Shown here: positions 1 to 5,204 of the stretch, piece by piece | Layout: every line of letters begins with the position of its first letter | How positions within the stretch are numbered: position 1 is the first letter of the stretch | Source of the DNA: Desulfuromonadaceae bacterium | GTDB taxonomy: Bacteria; Desulfobacterota; Desulfuromonadia; Desulfuromonadales; Geopsychrobacteraceae | Direction of reading: 5' to 3' | Assembly: GCA_013138655.1 (NCBI GenBank) | Contig: WTCI01000006.1 | Location: forward strand, 1-7,971 | Length of the DNA: 7,971 nucleotides | Notes under the pieces: generated by a model | Told to the model about the DNA's origin: nothing | What the model saw: the letters and a program-made list of their open reading frames with translations, nothing else | Database searches by the model: none | Made by a program: the position numbers and the translations under genes

Positions 1-257
1 GGATCAACCCGACCAGCGCCTTGGCCTCCGGCCGGGAGATAACCGATCACCGGCAAGGTGACGCCAACTCTGCAATCTTCGGCCCGAACGGCGTAACCAT
101 CCATCGCCGAATTGTCAAACAGCGGCAACGGCTGGCTGGCGATGATATCTTCAGCCACCGCCCGACCGGCAGCGTCCAGCAACGGAACTTTCTCGATCGC
201 TGACGGCGGTACCGCAGCGAGAATTTTTTCACGCGCCTGATAAAATGATAACGGCAT
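1..257 (-). CDS. moeA: MoeA, molybdopterin molybdenumtransferase (N-terminal part; runs off the window)
   Basis: MoeA inserts molybdate or tungstate into adenylylated molybdopterin in the cytoplasm, the last step of basic Moco/Tuco synthesis. Only the first 85 codons are visible (families are about 400 residues); the 3' end lies beyond base 1. The ATG at 257-255 is preceded by AGGAG six bases upstream. The visible protein begins MPLSFYQAREKILAAV and carries the characteristic MoeA N-terminal block: LLDAAGRAVAEDI at residues 26-38 followed by FDNSAMDGYAVRA at 47-59. It lies 73 bp downstream of tupB on the same strand, so it is probably the last visible gene of the tungstate-uptake operon. In organisms with two MoeA paralogues one copy is thought to be tungsten-specific; linkage to tup suggests that here, but this is inference. 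Confidence 0.93.
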   Translation of the reverse strand, partial: MPLSFYQAREKILAAVPPSAIEKVPLLDAAGRAVAEDIIASQPLPLFDNSAMDGYAVRAEDCRVGVTLPVIGYLPAGGQGAGRVD

Positions 258-330
258 ATTTGTCTCCTATGACAATCAAGATGGTCTCGCAAAAAAGAAT
301 ACGAAGGCAAAGCAAAAAGTCCGCCATCAA

Positions 331-1017
331 TCAACGCTGCTGGAGCAGATTTAATCCCAGATTGACCAGCAATGCCACCCCCAGCAGTACCAGACCCAAA
401 GCCAGTCCAAAGGCAAATTCACCCTTGCTGGTTTCCAGGGCAATGGCGGTAGTCATAGTCCGGGTGCTGCCACGAATATTCCCACCCAGCATCATCGCCA
501 CCCCGACTTCGGCGATCACCCGGCCGAAACCGACGATGACTGCGGCCATGACACCGAAACGAACTTCCCGCAACAGTTGGATAACGGCCTGCAGGCGCGA
601 AGCCCCGAGAGTCAGAGCGGTGTTGATAATCCGCTCGTCTGCCCCGGTCACCGCCGCCAGCACCAGGTTGGCGACGATCGGCGTCGCCAGCAACGTCTGT
701 CCGGCAATCATCGCCAGCGGAGTGAAGAGCAAGCCGAAATAGCCGAGGGGCCCCTGACGACTGAGCAGGCCGAACAGCAACAAGCCAACAACCACCGTCG
801 GCAAAGCCATGAGGGTGTTGAGCAGGGTGATCAACAGCCGCCGACCACGAAAGCGGCTGATCCCCAGCCACAACCCGGACGGAACCCCCAGCAGCGCTGC
901 CAGAACAATGGCACAGCTGGAGGTGTACAGAGAGGTCCAGACCGTCATCCGGACCTCCCGGTCGAAGCTGAGAATCAGCTCGACAGCCGTGAGCAGTGAA
1001 TCACCCAGATAGCCCAA
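331..1017 (-). CDS. tupB: TupB, tungstate ABC transporter permease
   Basis: Inner-membrane permease of the TupABC importer, which moves tungstate from the binding protein TupA into the cytoplasm. The 228-residue product is almost entirely hydrophobic, with about five membrane spans starting near residues 29, 61, 96, 155 and 202. A binding-protein-dependent permease (EAA-like) loop lies at about 132-155, with the key sequence TLGASRLQAVIQLLREVRFG, where it should contact TupC. The N-terminal FDREV sequence (18-22) is typical of this family as I recall it and supports starting upstream of Met24. The start is TTG at 1017-1015; AAGGGA, overlapping the tupA stop, lies five bases before it. The gene follows tupA by 9 bp, indicating translational coupling. 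The related molybdate permease ModB is less likely because of the TupA partner. Confidence 0.92.
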   Translation of the reverse strand: MGYLGDSLLTAVELILSFDREVRMTVWTSLYTSSCAIVLAALLGVPSGLWLGISRFRGRRLLITLLNTLMALPTVVVGLLLFGLLSRQGPLGYFGLLFTPLAMIAGQTLLATPIVANLVLAAVTGADERIINTALTLGASRLQAVIQLLREVRFGVMAAVIVGFGRVIAEVGVAMMLGGNIRGSTRTMTTAIALETSKGEFAFGLALGLVLLGVALLVNLGLNLLQQR

Positions 1018-1026
1018 TACAGTCCC

Positions 1027-1827
1027 TTATTCTGCTACGTAGAAGAGCTGCTCGCCAGCCTTGCGGAAACCGGTGATCAGAGTGCGGGCCGGTGCCGAAA
1101 CCAGGTAATCGAGGAACTTCTTTGCCAGTTCGACTTTGACGTGAGCATGCTTCTGCGGATTGACCATGATCACCCCGTAGGGGTTGAAGAGCCCCTTGTC
1201 CCCGGCGACAGCGATCTGCAGTTCGGTCTTCGCCTTAAAGGCCAGATAAGTGCCGCGATCGCTCAGCGTGTAACCCCGGCGTTCACCGGCCATGATGATC
1301 ACTTCGCCCATGCCGCGGCCCGCTTCCAGGTACCAGTCACCGGCCGGTGTGACAGCAGCCTTCTTCCACAGCTGCTTTTCGCGGGAGTGGGTGCCGGAGT
1401 CGTCACCGCGGGAGACGAAGGTGCTCTTGCCGGCGGCGATTTTGGCCATGGCGGCTACGGCATCTGTGCTCCCCTTGATGTCGGCCGGATCACCGGCCGG
1501 ACCGAGGATAACGAAATCATTGTACATCACATCGCGACGATCGACCCCGAAACCGGCGGCGACAAACTTATCCTCCTTGCTGCGGGCATGCACCATGATC
1601 ACATCAACGTCGCCATTTTCCCCCAGCTTGATCGCTTTGCCGGTGCCGACGGCGATGACATCGACCTTACAGTCGTTAGCCTGTTCAAAGGGCGGCAGCA
1701 GTTCAGCCAGCAGCCCGGAGTTTTCCGTCGAGGTGGTGGTGGCCAAACGCAGATGGTCAATCGCAAAAGCGCCGGTCGCCAGAAAAATAAACCCGCAGAG
1801 CATTAACAAAAATCCCAGTTTTTTCAT
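1027..1827 (-). CDS. tupA: TupA, periplasmic tungstate-binding protein
   Basis: High-affinity extracytoplasmic binding protein for tungstate that delivers the oxyanion to TupB/TupC. The product is 266 residues. A Sec signal peptide occupies residues 1-22 (MKK, a hydrophobic core, then GAFA), so the mature protein starts at IDHLRLATTTSTENSGLL. The TTTST-NSGLL block at 30-39 and SRGDDSGTHSREKQLW further on are hallmarks that separate TupA from ModA and WtpA. GRGMGEVIIMAGERRGYTLSD is a further family block. The ATG at 1827 is chosen because it starts the signal peptide and has GGGAGG ten bases upstream; a TTG at 1848 gives an in-frame start seven codons longer and is less likely. The gene follows a MITE that separates it from tupC, and its promoter may come from that insertion. 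Confidence 0.95.
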   Translation of the reverse strand: MKKLGFLLMLCGFIFLATGAFAIDHLRLATTTSTENSGLLAELLPPFEQANDCKVDVIAVGTGKAIKLGENGDVDVIMVHARSKEDKFVAAGFGVDRRDVMYNDFVILGPAGDPADIKGSTDAVAAMAKIAAGKSTFVSRGDDSGTHSREKQLWKKAAVTPAGDWYLEAGRGMGEVIIMAGERRGYTLSDRGTYLAFKAKTELQIAVAGDKGLFNPYGVIMVNPQKHAHVKVELAKKFLDYLVSAPARTLITGFRKAGEQLFYVAE

Positions 1828-1853
1828 CTCCTTGAATCCTCCCGTCAATAAGA

Positions 1854-1882
1854 ATTAGACGTAACCATTCAGCACAGTACAA
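1854..1882 (-). promoter_or_regulatory. Candidate sigma70 promoter for tupA created at the MITE junction
   Basis: On the minus strand, TTGTAC (1882-1877, 3 of 6 matches to the -35 consensus) is followed after exactly 17 bases by TCTAAT (1859-1854, 5 of 6 to the -10 consensus). The -35 lies inside the MITE, the spacer contains its terminal repeat, and the -10 lies in the target-site duplication. Transcription would start near 1847, giving a leader of about 20 bases that still contains the tupA ribosome site. This is a consensus match only. Confidence 0.4.
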
Positions 1883-2011
1883 AAGACTGTCATTCCGGCA
1901 GGATTTTAGCCGGAATCCAGAGTTTAGAAGACAGAAAGACGGGATCCCCGATAGCAGCACTCGGGGATGACAGGCGTTTTTTCTCCTGATCTGATAATGC
2001 TGAATAGTTAC
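1861..2011. mobile_element. IS66-like miniature inverted-repeat element (MITE), 151 bp
   Basis: The left end GTAACCATTCAGCA (1861-1874) and the right end TGCTGAATAGTTAC (1998-2011) are inverted repeats matching at 13 of 14 positions. Immediately outside both ends is the perfect 8-bp direct repeat AATTAGAC (1853-1860 and 2012-2019), a target-site duplication. Ends beginning GTAA with 8-bp duplications are the known signature of the IS66 family. The element has no room for a transposase, so it would be a non-autonomous derivative mobilised in trans. It sits between tupC and tupA. Removing it and one copy of the duplication leaves a 38-bp gap, as expected for an intact operon. The first duplication begins seven bases after the tupC stop codon. 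Confidence 0.85.
1887..1973. repeat. Palindromic intergenic repeat nested in the MITE
   Basis: An 87-bp unit bounded by CTGTCAT and its complement ATGACAG. It contains two hairpins: ATTCCGG/CCGGAAT (1892-1898 with 1910-1916, loop of 11) and ATCCCCGA/TCGGGGAT (1944-1951 with 1961-1968, loop of 9). The sequence style (TGTCATTCCGG, CCGGAATCCAG, CGGGGATGACAG) resembles the dispersed palindromic repeats common in proteobacterial genomes. Only this copy is in the window. It could fold in the tupC-tupA transcript and affect decay or read-through. Confidence 0.7.
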
Positions 2012-2024
2012 AATTAGACAACCT

Positions 2025-2702
2025 TTACTGCTGATCTGCCACAGCCTTCAATCCACTTTCATCCTTGTCCAGACAGCCCTTCTGAAGCCTGATTATTTTT
2101 CCTCCCAACCATGGTGACTGCTGCGTATCGTGACTGGCGATAACAATCGACATCCCCCGGTGCGGCAGGCTCACTAACAAACGTTCCAGTGCCGTAACCT
2201 GACCGGCATCGAGATTGGCAGTCGGTTCATCAAGCAATAACAGTTTCGGCTCTAAAACCAAGGCACGGGCCAATGCCACGCGCCGGACCTCACCACCGGA
2301 AAGCTGCTTGACTGAACGCCGGCTGAATCCTTGCAGGTCGACCGTTTCCAATGCACGTTCTATCCGCTGCTGTTGCTTGTCAGAAGGGATGTTGCGAACC
2401 TTCAGACCGAAGGCCAGATTCTGCTCGACGGTCCCGCTGAACAGCAGCGGGCTCTGCTCAAGCAGGGTAATTTCCTGCCGCAGCGGGCGTAAGCGTCTTT
2501 CCGACCAGTGAACCAACCGCCCCGCATAAATAAGTTCTCCGCGCTCCGGCGGGAGCAACAGGGCCAGCAATTGTAAGAGGGTACTTTTTCCTGCACCGTT
2601 CGCCCCGTGCAGAACGTAGAGCTCACCCGATTGCAACAACAGCCGCTCAATGCTCAACGTAAAATCGCCCCGTTTCAGGTCGATATTTTTCAATTCCACC
2701 AT
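2025..2702 (-). CDS. tupC: TupC, tungstate ABC transporter ATP-binding protein
   Basis: Cytoplasmic ATPase that powers the TupAB importer. The 225-residue product has all ABC motifs: Walker A GANGAGKST (33-41), Q-loop Gln83, signature LSGGE (134-138), Walker B LLLLDEP (154-160) and H-loop His191. It is short and lacks the C-terminal TOBE/Mop regulatory domain found in ModC, which fits TupC. The frame is open back to 2906, but those extra 68 residues would be encoded by the riboswitch and terminator and look unlike any ABC protein; the ATG at 2702 begins MVELKNIDLKRGDF, the normal family start. Its ribosome site is weak (only GGA in CCGGATATTTTC). It lies downstream of fdhD-mobA behind a riboswitch and upstream of the MITE and tupA. 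The usual order is tupA-tupB-tupC; here tupC comes first. Confidence 0.92.
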   Translation of the reverse strand: MVELKNIDLKRGDFTLSIERLLLQSGELYVLHGANGAGKSTLLQLLALLLPPERGELIYAGRLVHWSERRLRPLRQEITLLEQSPLLFSGTVEQNLAFGLKVRNIPSDKQQQRIERALETVDLQGFSRRSVKQLSGGEVRRVALARALVLEPKLLLLDEPTANLDAGQVTALERLLVSLPHRGMSIVIASHDTQQSPWLGGKIIRLQKGCLDKDESGLKAVADQQ

Positions 2703-2727
2703 GAAAATATCCGGAAATGCAGGCAAC

Positions 2728-2758
2728 AAAAAAGGGCCTCCCCGACTGGAGAAGCCCT
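2728..2758 (-). terminator. Riboswitch-controlled intrinsic terminator before tupC
   Basis: In the minus-strand transcript AGGGCUUCUCC (2758-2748), loop AGUC and GGGGAGGCCCU (2743-2733) form an 11-bp stem with two G-U pairs, followed by six U (2733-2728). It lies between the aptamer and the tupC start, so it would end the leader before the coding region. Its 3' arm is also perfectly complementary to conserved aptamer bases 2824-2816, and its 5' arm contains UCUCC, which can pair with aptamer GGAGA at 2806-2802. Termination is therefore likely to be conditional. Confidence 0.9.
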
Positions 2759-2795
2759 CTGGCAACCACAGAACATAATTATCCCTGTGATTGCA

Positions 2796-2899
2796 GGCGG
2801 GTCTCCTTTCCAAACGGGAGGCCCGGCCGTTTCCAGCCGAACCCATCGACCGACCACCCTGAGGAAAACCTGTTAGGCGGGACGGTTCGGAGATCGTCC
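2796..2899 (-). promoter_or_regulatory. Moco/Tuco-type riboswitch aptamer (Moco RNA motif) controlling tupC
   Basis: Read on the minus strand, the 216-bp gap between fdhD-mobA and tupC contains GGCCTCCCGTTTGGAAAGG (2822-2804). This matches, from memory, the conserved 3' core of the Moco RNA motif, such as GCCTCCCGTATCTGGAAAGG in the E. coli moaA leader. A fold is visible: outer helix UCUCC/GGAGA (2893-2889 with 2806-2802), helix GAACC/GGUUC (2888-2884 with 2843-2839), hairpin GGCUG-GAAA-CGGCC with a GNRA loop (2838-2825), and an inner stem CCGCC/GGUGG. The family senses molybdenum or tungsten cofactor. Placement before a tungstate importer suits feedback control; which cofactor is bound cannot be told here. 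A weak promoter for a separate leader (TTGCGC 2939-2934, 17 bases, GATAAA 2916-2911) overlaps the end of fdhD-mobA; read-through from that gene is the other source. Confidence 0.88.
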
Positions 2900-2918
2900 A
2901 AAACAATAAATTTATCGA

Positions 2919-4307
2919 TCAACGTCGTTGCTGGCGCAACGGCTTGTTAAACTTAACATCTGTCCGACTGCCACGCAGCTGAAAATATTCCTCCGGGGTA
3001 TTGATATTACGAAAGCTCTGTTCTTGCGGATCGACTTGCTGAAGCTCTTCAGCCGGGATTTCAACCACCTTGAGCTGGCGGAAAATACGCTGAATTCTCC
3101 GCTGTCCGGCATCCAACACCTGTTCCATGACCGGCAGACAGGATTTGCTGTAGAGCGCATGCAGCGGTTCGTGCCCACTGCTGCCGATCGGCAGAATCAG
3201 GTCGCCCAGAGGTGCTCGGGAGCAGATCAGTTGCACCAGCTCAGCGGAAAGAAACGGCATGTCGCAGCCCACCACAAAGGCCCGTTCACAACCGGCATGT
3301 TGCAGGCCGGAATGAATCCCTGCCAACGCTCCCTGCAGCGGATAAATATCCCTCACCTTCCGGCAGGGCAGCTCCGGATAAAGCTCCGGGGTGTTGGTGA
3401 CGATCAGGACCTCGTCGAACAATTCCGCCATCCGGGCATAAACATGGTCGATAAAACGGGCCCCGGCAAACGGCAGCAACGACTTGTCACTCCCCATCCG
3501 CAAACTTTCCCCCCCGGCCAGAATCACCCCGCTGATCCCGGCAATTTTTCGCTGTTCCGGGGTCGCTGGATCCAGTTGCTGCGGGTGGCTGTAAATCTCA
3601 AAGGAACGGCCGCGCAAGTAGCCGATCAAAGTGATCCCTGCCTTTTCACAAAGCTGCACCGCCTGCGCGGTCGGTGAGGTGCGTGAGGCGATCAGACCGA
3701 TGCCGAGCCTGGCGGCCTTGATCACCATCTCGCTGGAAACCCGCCCGGAGCTCATCAACAACGTGTCTTTCAGATCAATATTTTCAAACAGCGCCTCGCC
3801 GGTGATCCGATCGAGGGTATTGTGCCGCCCGATATCTTCGGCAAAAAGTAACAAACCATCTTCATCGCCGACCGCAGCGGAATGAATGCCGCCGTGGGAA
3901 CGATAACGCTCGGCCCGCGTCGACAGCTGGCTCATCAGGGAAAAAACTGTCGCCCGACGGTATTGAACCGATCTGCGCCGGACAAAAGAATCACTGGCGC
4001 TCCGATAACTGACCCCGCCGCTGCAACCGGTGGTCAATGTTGGCGCATCCAACCGTGGGGAATGCCGTATGCGCAGCTCCGCAAGCGCTTTCTCCTGACA
4101 GATTCCCAGGCAAAAAAGATCCTCCAGCGTTGCGATGAAACCCTGCTGAAAACAGAACCCCGCCAGCAGATGATGGAGCTGATGCGGAGAACAAACCAGG
4201 GTTGCCAGCTCGCGTCCATTAACGCGCAGCCGGAGAGGGTATTCTTCGACTAACTGACGGATCAGGCGGGTTTGTTGATTCTTGTGAAGATGAATCGCAC
4301 TCGACAC
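2919..4307 (-). CDS. FdhD-MobA fusion: formate dehydrogenase sulfurtransferase plus Mo-cofactor guanylyltransferase
   Basis: A 462-residue two-domain cytoplasmic protein. The N-terminal FdhD domain (about 1-245) would pass sulfur from a desulfurase to the metal cofactor of formate dehydrogenase; it shows EDIGRHNTLDRITGEAL (157-173), LMSSGRVSSEMV and IASRTSPTAQAV. The C-terminal MobA domain (about 256-435) attaches GMP to the cofactor; it shows the nucleotide-binding loop LAGGESLRMGSDK (263-275) and the metal-binding block VVGCDMPFL (345-353). Cys95 in TTGCSGG is the first Cys of the FdhD CXXC motif; the second position is Gly. The GTG start at 4307 is preferred because GGAGG lies nine bases upstream; an ATG at 4331 would add eight residues but has no ribosome site. 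The fusion joins two late steps acting on the same cofactor. The tup genes lie downstream behind a riboswitch. Confidence 0.92.
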   Translation of the reverse strand: MSSAIHLHKNQQTRLIRQLVEEYPLRLRVNGRELATLVCSPHQLHHLLAGFCFQQGFIATLEDLFCLGICQEKALAELRIRHSPRLDAPTLTTGCSGGVSYRSASDSFVRRRSVQYRRATVFSLMSQLSTRAERYRSHGGIHSAAVGDEDGLLLFAEDIGRHNTLDRITGEALFENIDLKDTLLMSSGRVSSEMVIKAARLGIGLIASRTSPTAQAVQLCEKAGITLIGYLRGRSFEIYSHPQQLDPATPEQRKIAGISGVILAGGESLRMGSDKSLLPFAGARFIDHVYARMAELFDEVLIVTNTPELYPELPCRKVRDIYPLQGALAGIHSGLQHAGCERAFVVGCDMPFLSAELVQLICSRAPLGDLILPIGSSGHEPLHALYSKSCLPVMEQVLDAGQRRIQRIFRQLKVVEIPAEELQQVDPQEQSFRNINTPEEYFQLRGSRTDVKFNKPLRQQRR

Positions 4308-4336
4308 TTTGACCAACCTCCAGCACGGCATTCCGG

Positions 4337-4351
4337 GTAACCATTCAGCAC
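4337..4351. repeat. Solitary copy of the MITE terminal repeat
   Basis: GTAACCATTCAGCAC is identical over 15 bases to the left end of the element at 1861-1875. No matching right end (TGCTGAAT-GTTAC) and no 8-bp flanking duplication were found nearby, so this is probably a remnant or a decayed copy. It overlaps the promoter/leader zone of fdhD-mobA. Confidence 0.55.
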
Positions 4352-4537
4352 CATAGCAGCATTTTATGCTGCATATTCAACGCTGTATTTTATGTGGGAT
4401 GAGGCCACACCCACCAGTCATGCGAAATACAATAACTGACGGTAATGACAAGATGAAAGAACTTTATCCGGCAATAAAATAATCGTAAAATCATATTCAT
4501 GATATAGTTATCTATTCGAAACATAACATTAAACTGC

Positions 4538-4566
4538 TTGTCAAAAGCCGACCAGAATGATATTAA
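4538..4566 (+). promoter_or_regulatory. Candidate sigma70 promoter for the cytochrome gene
   Basis: TTGTCA (4538-4543, 5 of 6 to the -35 consensus), a 17-base spacer, and TATTAA (4561-4566, 4 of 6 to the -10 consensus). Start of transcription would be near 4573, giving a leader of about 65 bases before the ATG at 4638. Confidence 0.5.
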
Positions 4567-4637
4567 ACCAACACAACACTCCCGCTCAGCGAATAAGTCC
4601 ACAACAGTGGGCTCGGTTTCTAAAAAAGGAGCAAAAA

Positions 4638-4958
4638 ATGGATTTTCGTAAGCTACTGATGATTGGACTTGTTCTCATCACATTCAGCGTGACCAGTGCT
4701 CTGGCCATTGATGGCGGCAATCCGCGTAAGGGGAAGTACCTGTTCAAAAAGAACTGTAAAGCCTGCCACACCAGCAATTCTGAAGTCGGCGCAGTCACCC
4801 CGCTGTCCAAAACCATGGCTCAGTGGGATCGTATGTTCGAAAAGAACAACCATCCCGGCGACGCGTGGCAGGATTTCAGTGAGCAGGACCTGCTCGACAT
4901 TAACCACTTCCTCTACGACCACGCTATCGACTCCGATCAACCGGAAACATGCGGCTAA
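4638..4958 (+). CDS. Small periplasmic monoheme cytochrome c
   Basis: A 106-residue secreted c-type cytochrome, probably a soluble periplasmic electron carrier. Residues 1-23 form a Sec signal peptide (MDFRKLL, hydrophobic core, SALA), leaving a mature protein of about 83 residues. One haem site, CKACH (40-44), is present near the mature N-terminus as in class I cytochromes. Met60 or Met66 could be the distal ligand, and Cys105 near the C-terminus is unpaired. The upstream in-frame ATG at 4557 is rejected: the ATG at 4638 has AAGGAG six bases before it and starts the signal peptide. It has its own promoter and a strong terminator at 5094-5126, so it is probably a single-gene transcript. It is divergent from the tungsten genes; a role with formate dehydrogenase is possible but only inferred. 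The partner is unknown. Confidence 0.9.
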   Translation: MDFRKLLMIGLVLITFSVTSALAIDGGNPRKGKYLFKKNCKACHTSNSEVGAVTPLSKTMAQWDRMFEKNNHPGDAWQDFSEQDLLDINHFLYDHAIDSDQPETCG

Positions 4959-5093
4959 TCATTTCATAGCAAACGCATCCCACCCGGAAGAAAATGAAAA
5001 AATTATTTATGATGATGCCGGTTGTCAACACCGCATGAGACACTTAAGCACAAATGGCCCAACTGGTAACCTGCTGATTTATCCGTAACATCC

Positions 5094-5126
5094 AAGGGAG
5101 AGACGCCATCGTCTCTCCCTTTTTTT
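5094..5126 (+). terminator. Intrinsic terminator after the cytochrome gene
   Basis: AAGGGAGAGACG (5094-5105), loop CCAT, and CGTCTCTCCCTT (5110-5121) form a perfect 12-bp stem running into a seven-T tract (5120-5126). It lies 136 bp after the cytochrome stop codon and separates that gene from the antiporter. The 4959-5093 stretch before it shows no convincing gene. Confidence 0.93.
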
Positions 5127-5154
5127 GCCTGAATTTTCAAAATTCATGTACATT
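5125..5154 (+). promoter_or_regulatory. Candidate promoter with an operator-like palindrome for the antiporter gene
   Basis: TTGCCT (5125-5130) and TACATT (5149-5154, 4 of 6 to the -10 consensus) are separated by 18 bases. The first 15 bases of the spacer are a perfect palindrome, GAATTTT-C-AAAATTC (5131-5145), a natural position for a repressor site. The -35 overlaps the last T residues of the preceding terminator. This is an inference from consensus and symmetry only. Confidence 0.35.
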
Positions 5155-5204
5155 AGAGATTCCCGCAACTTCTTGATCGTTTTTATCCCGAGTGACAGGC
5201 AAGC

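Larger units (their letters stand above)
4308..4637. other. Divergent intergenic region between fdhD-mobA and the cytochrome gene
   Basis: About 330 bp, AT-richer than its surroundings, with no convincing coding sequence. It holds the GGAGG ribosome site of fdhD-mobA (4317-4321), a solitary MITE end (4337-4351), a perfect hairpin GCAGCAT-TTT-ATGCTGC (4356-4372), a GTGGG-N11-CCCAC motif (4394-4414) of unknown meaning, and a sigma70-like promoter towards the cytochrome (4538-4566). I could not identify a good promoter for fdhD-mobA, although one must lie here unless transcription enters from elsewhere. Confidence 0.6.

Noticed and set aside
245..999. Open frames on the plus strand opposite tupB
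   Set aside because: They are shadows of a well-recognised permease; their predicted peptides are low-complexity, rich in Arg, Gln and Pro, and match no family.
1141..1858. Long plus-strand frames opposite tupA
   Set aside because: TupA on the minus strand has a signal peptide, family motifs and ribosome site; the opposing frames have none and arise from the GC-rich third-position pattern.
2703..2906. In-frame 5' extension of tupC by 68 codons
   Set aside because: The stretch encodes the riboswitch and terminator, and the peptide (many Arg, Gly, Pro) resembles no ABC protein start. The ATG at 2702 gives the normal family N-terminus.
4394..4414. GTGGG-N11-CCCAC inverted motif as an operator for fdhD-mobA or the cytochrome
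   Set aside because: The inner bases are not symmetric, no known regulator site is matched, and no promoter is positioned next to it.
4994..5038. 14-codon open frame MKKLFMMMPVVNTA after the cytochrome gene
   Set aside because: It looks like the start of a signal peptide with GGAAG upstream, but it stops at once and no frameshifted continuation resembling a protein was seen. It may be a relic, but this cannot be supported.
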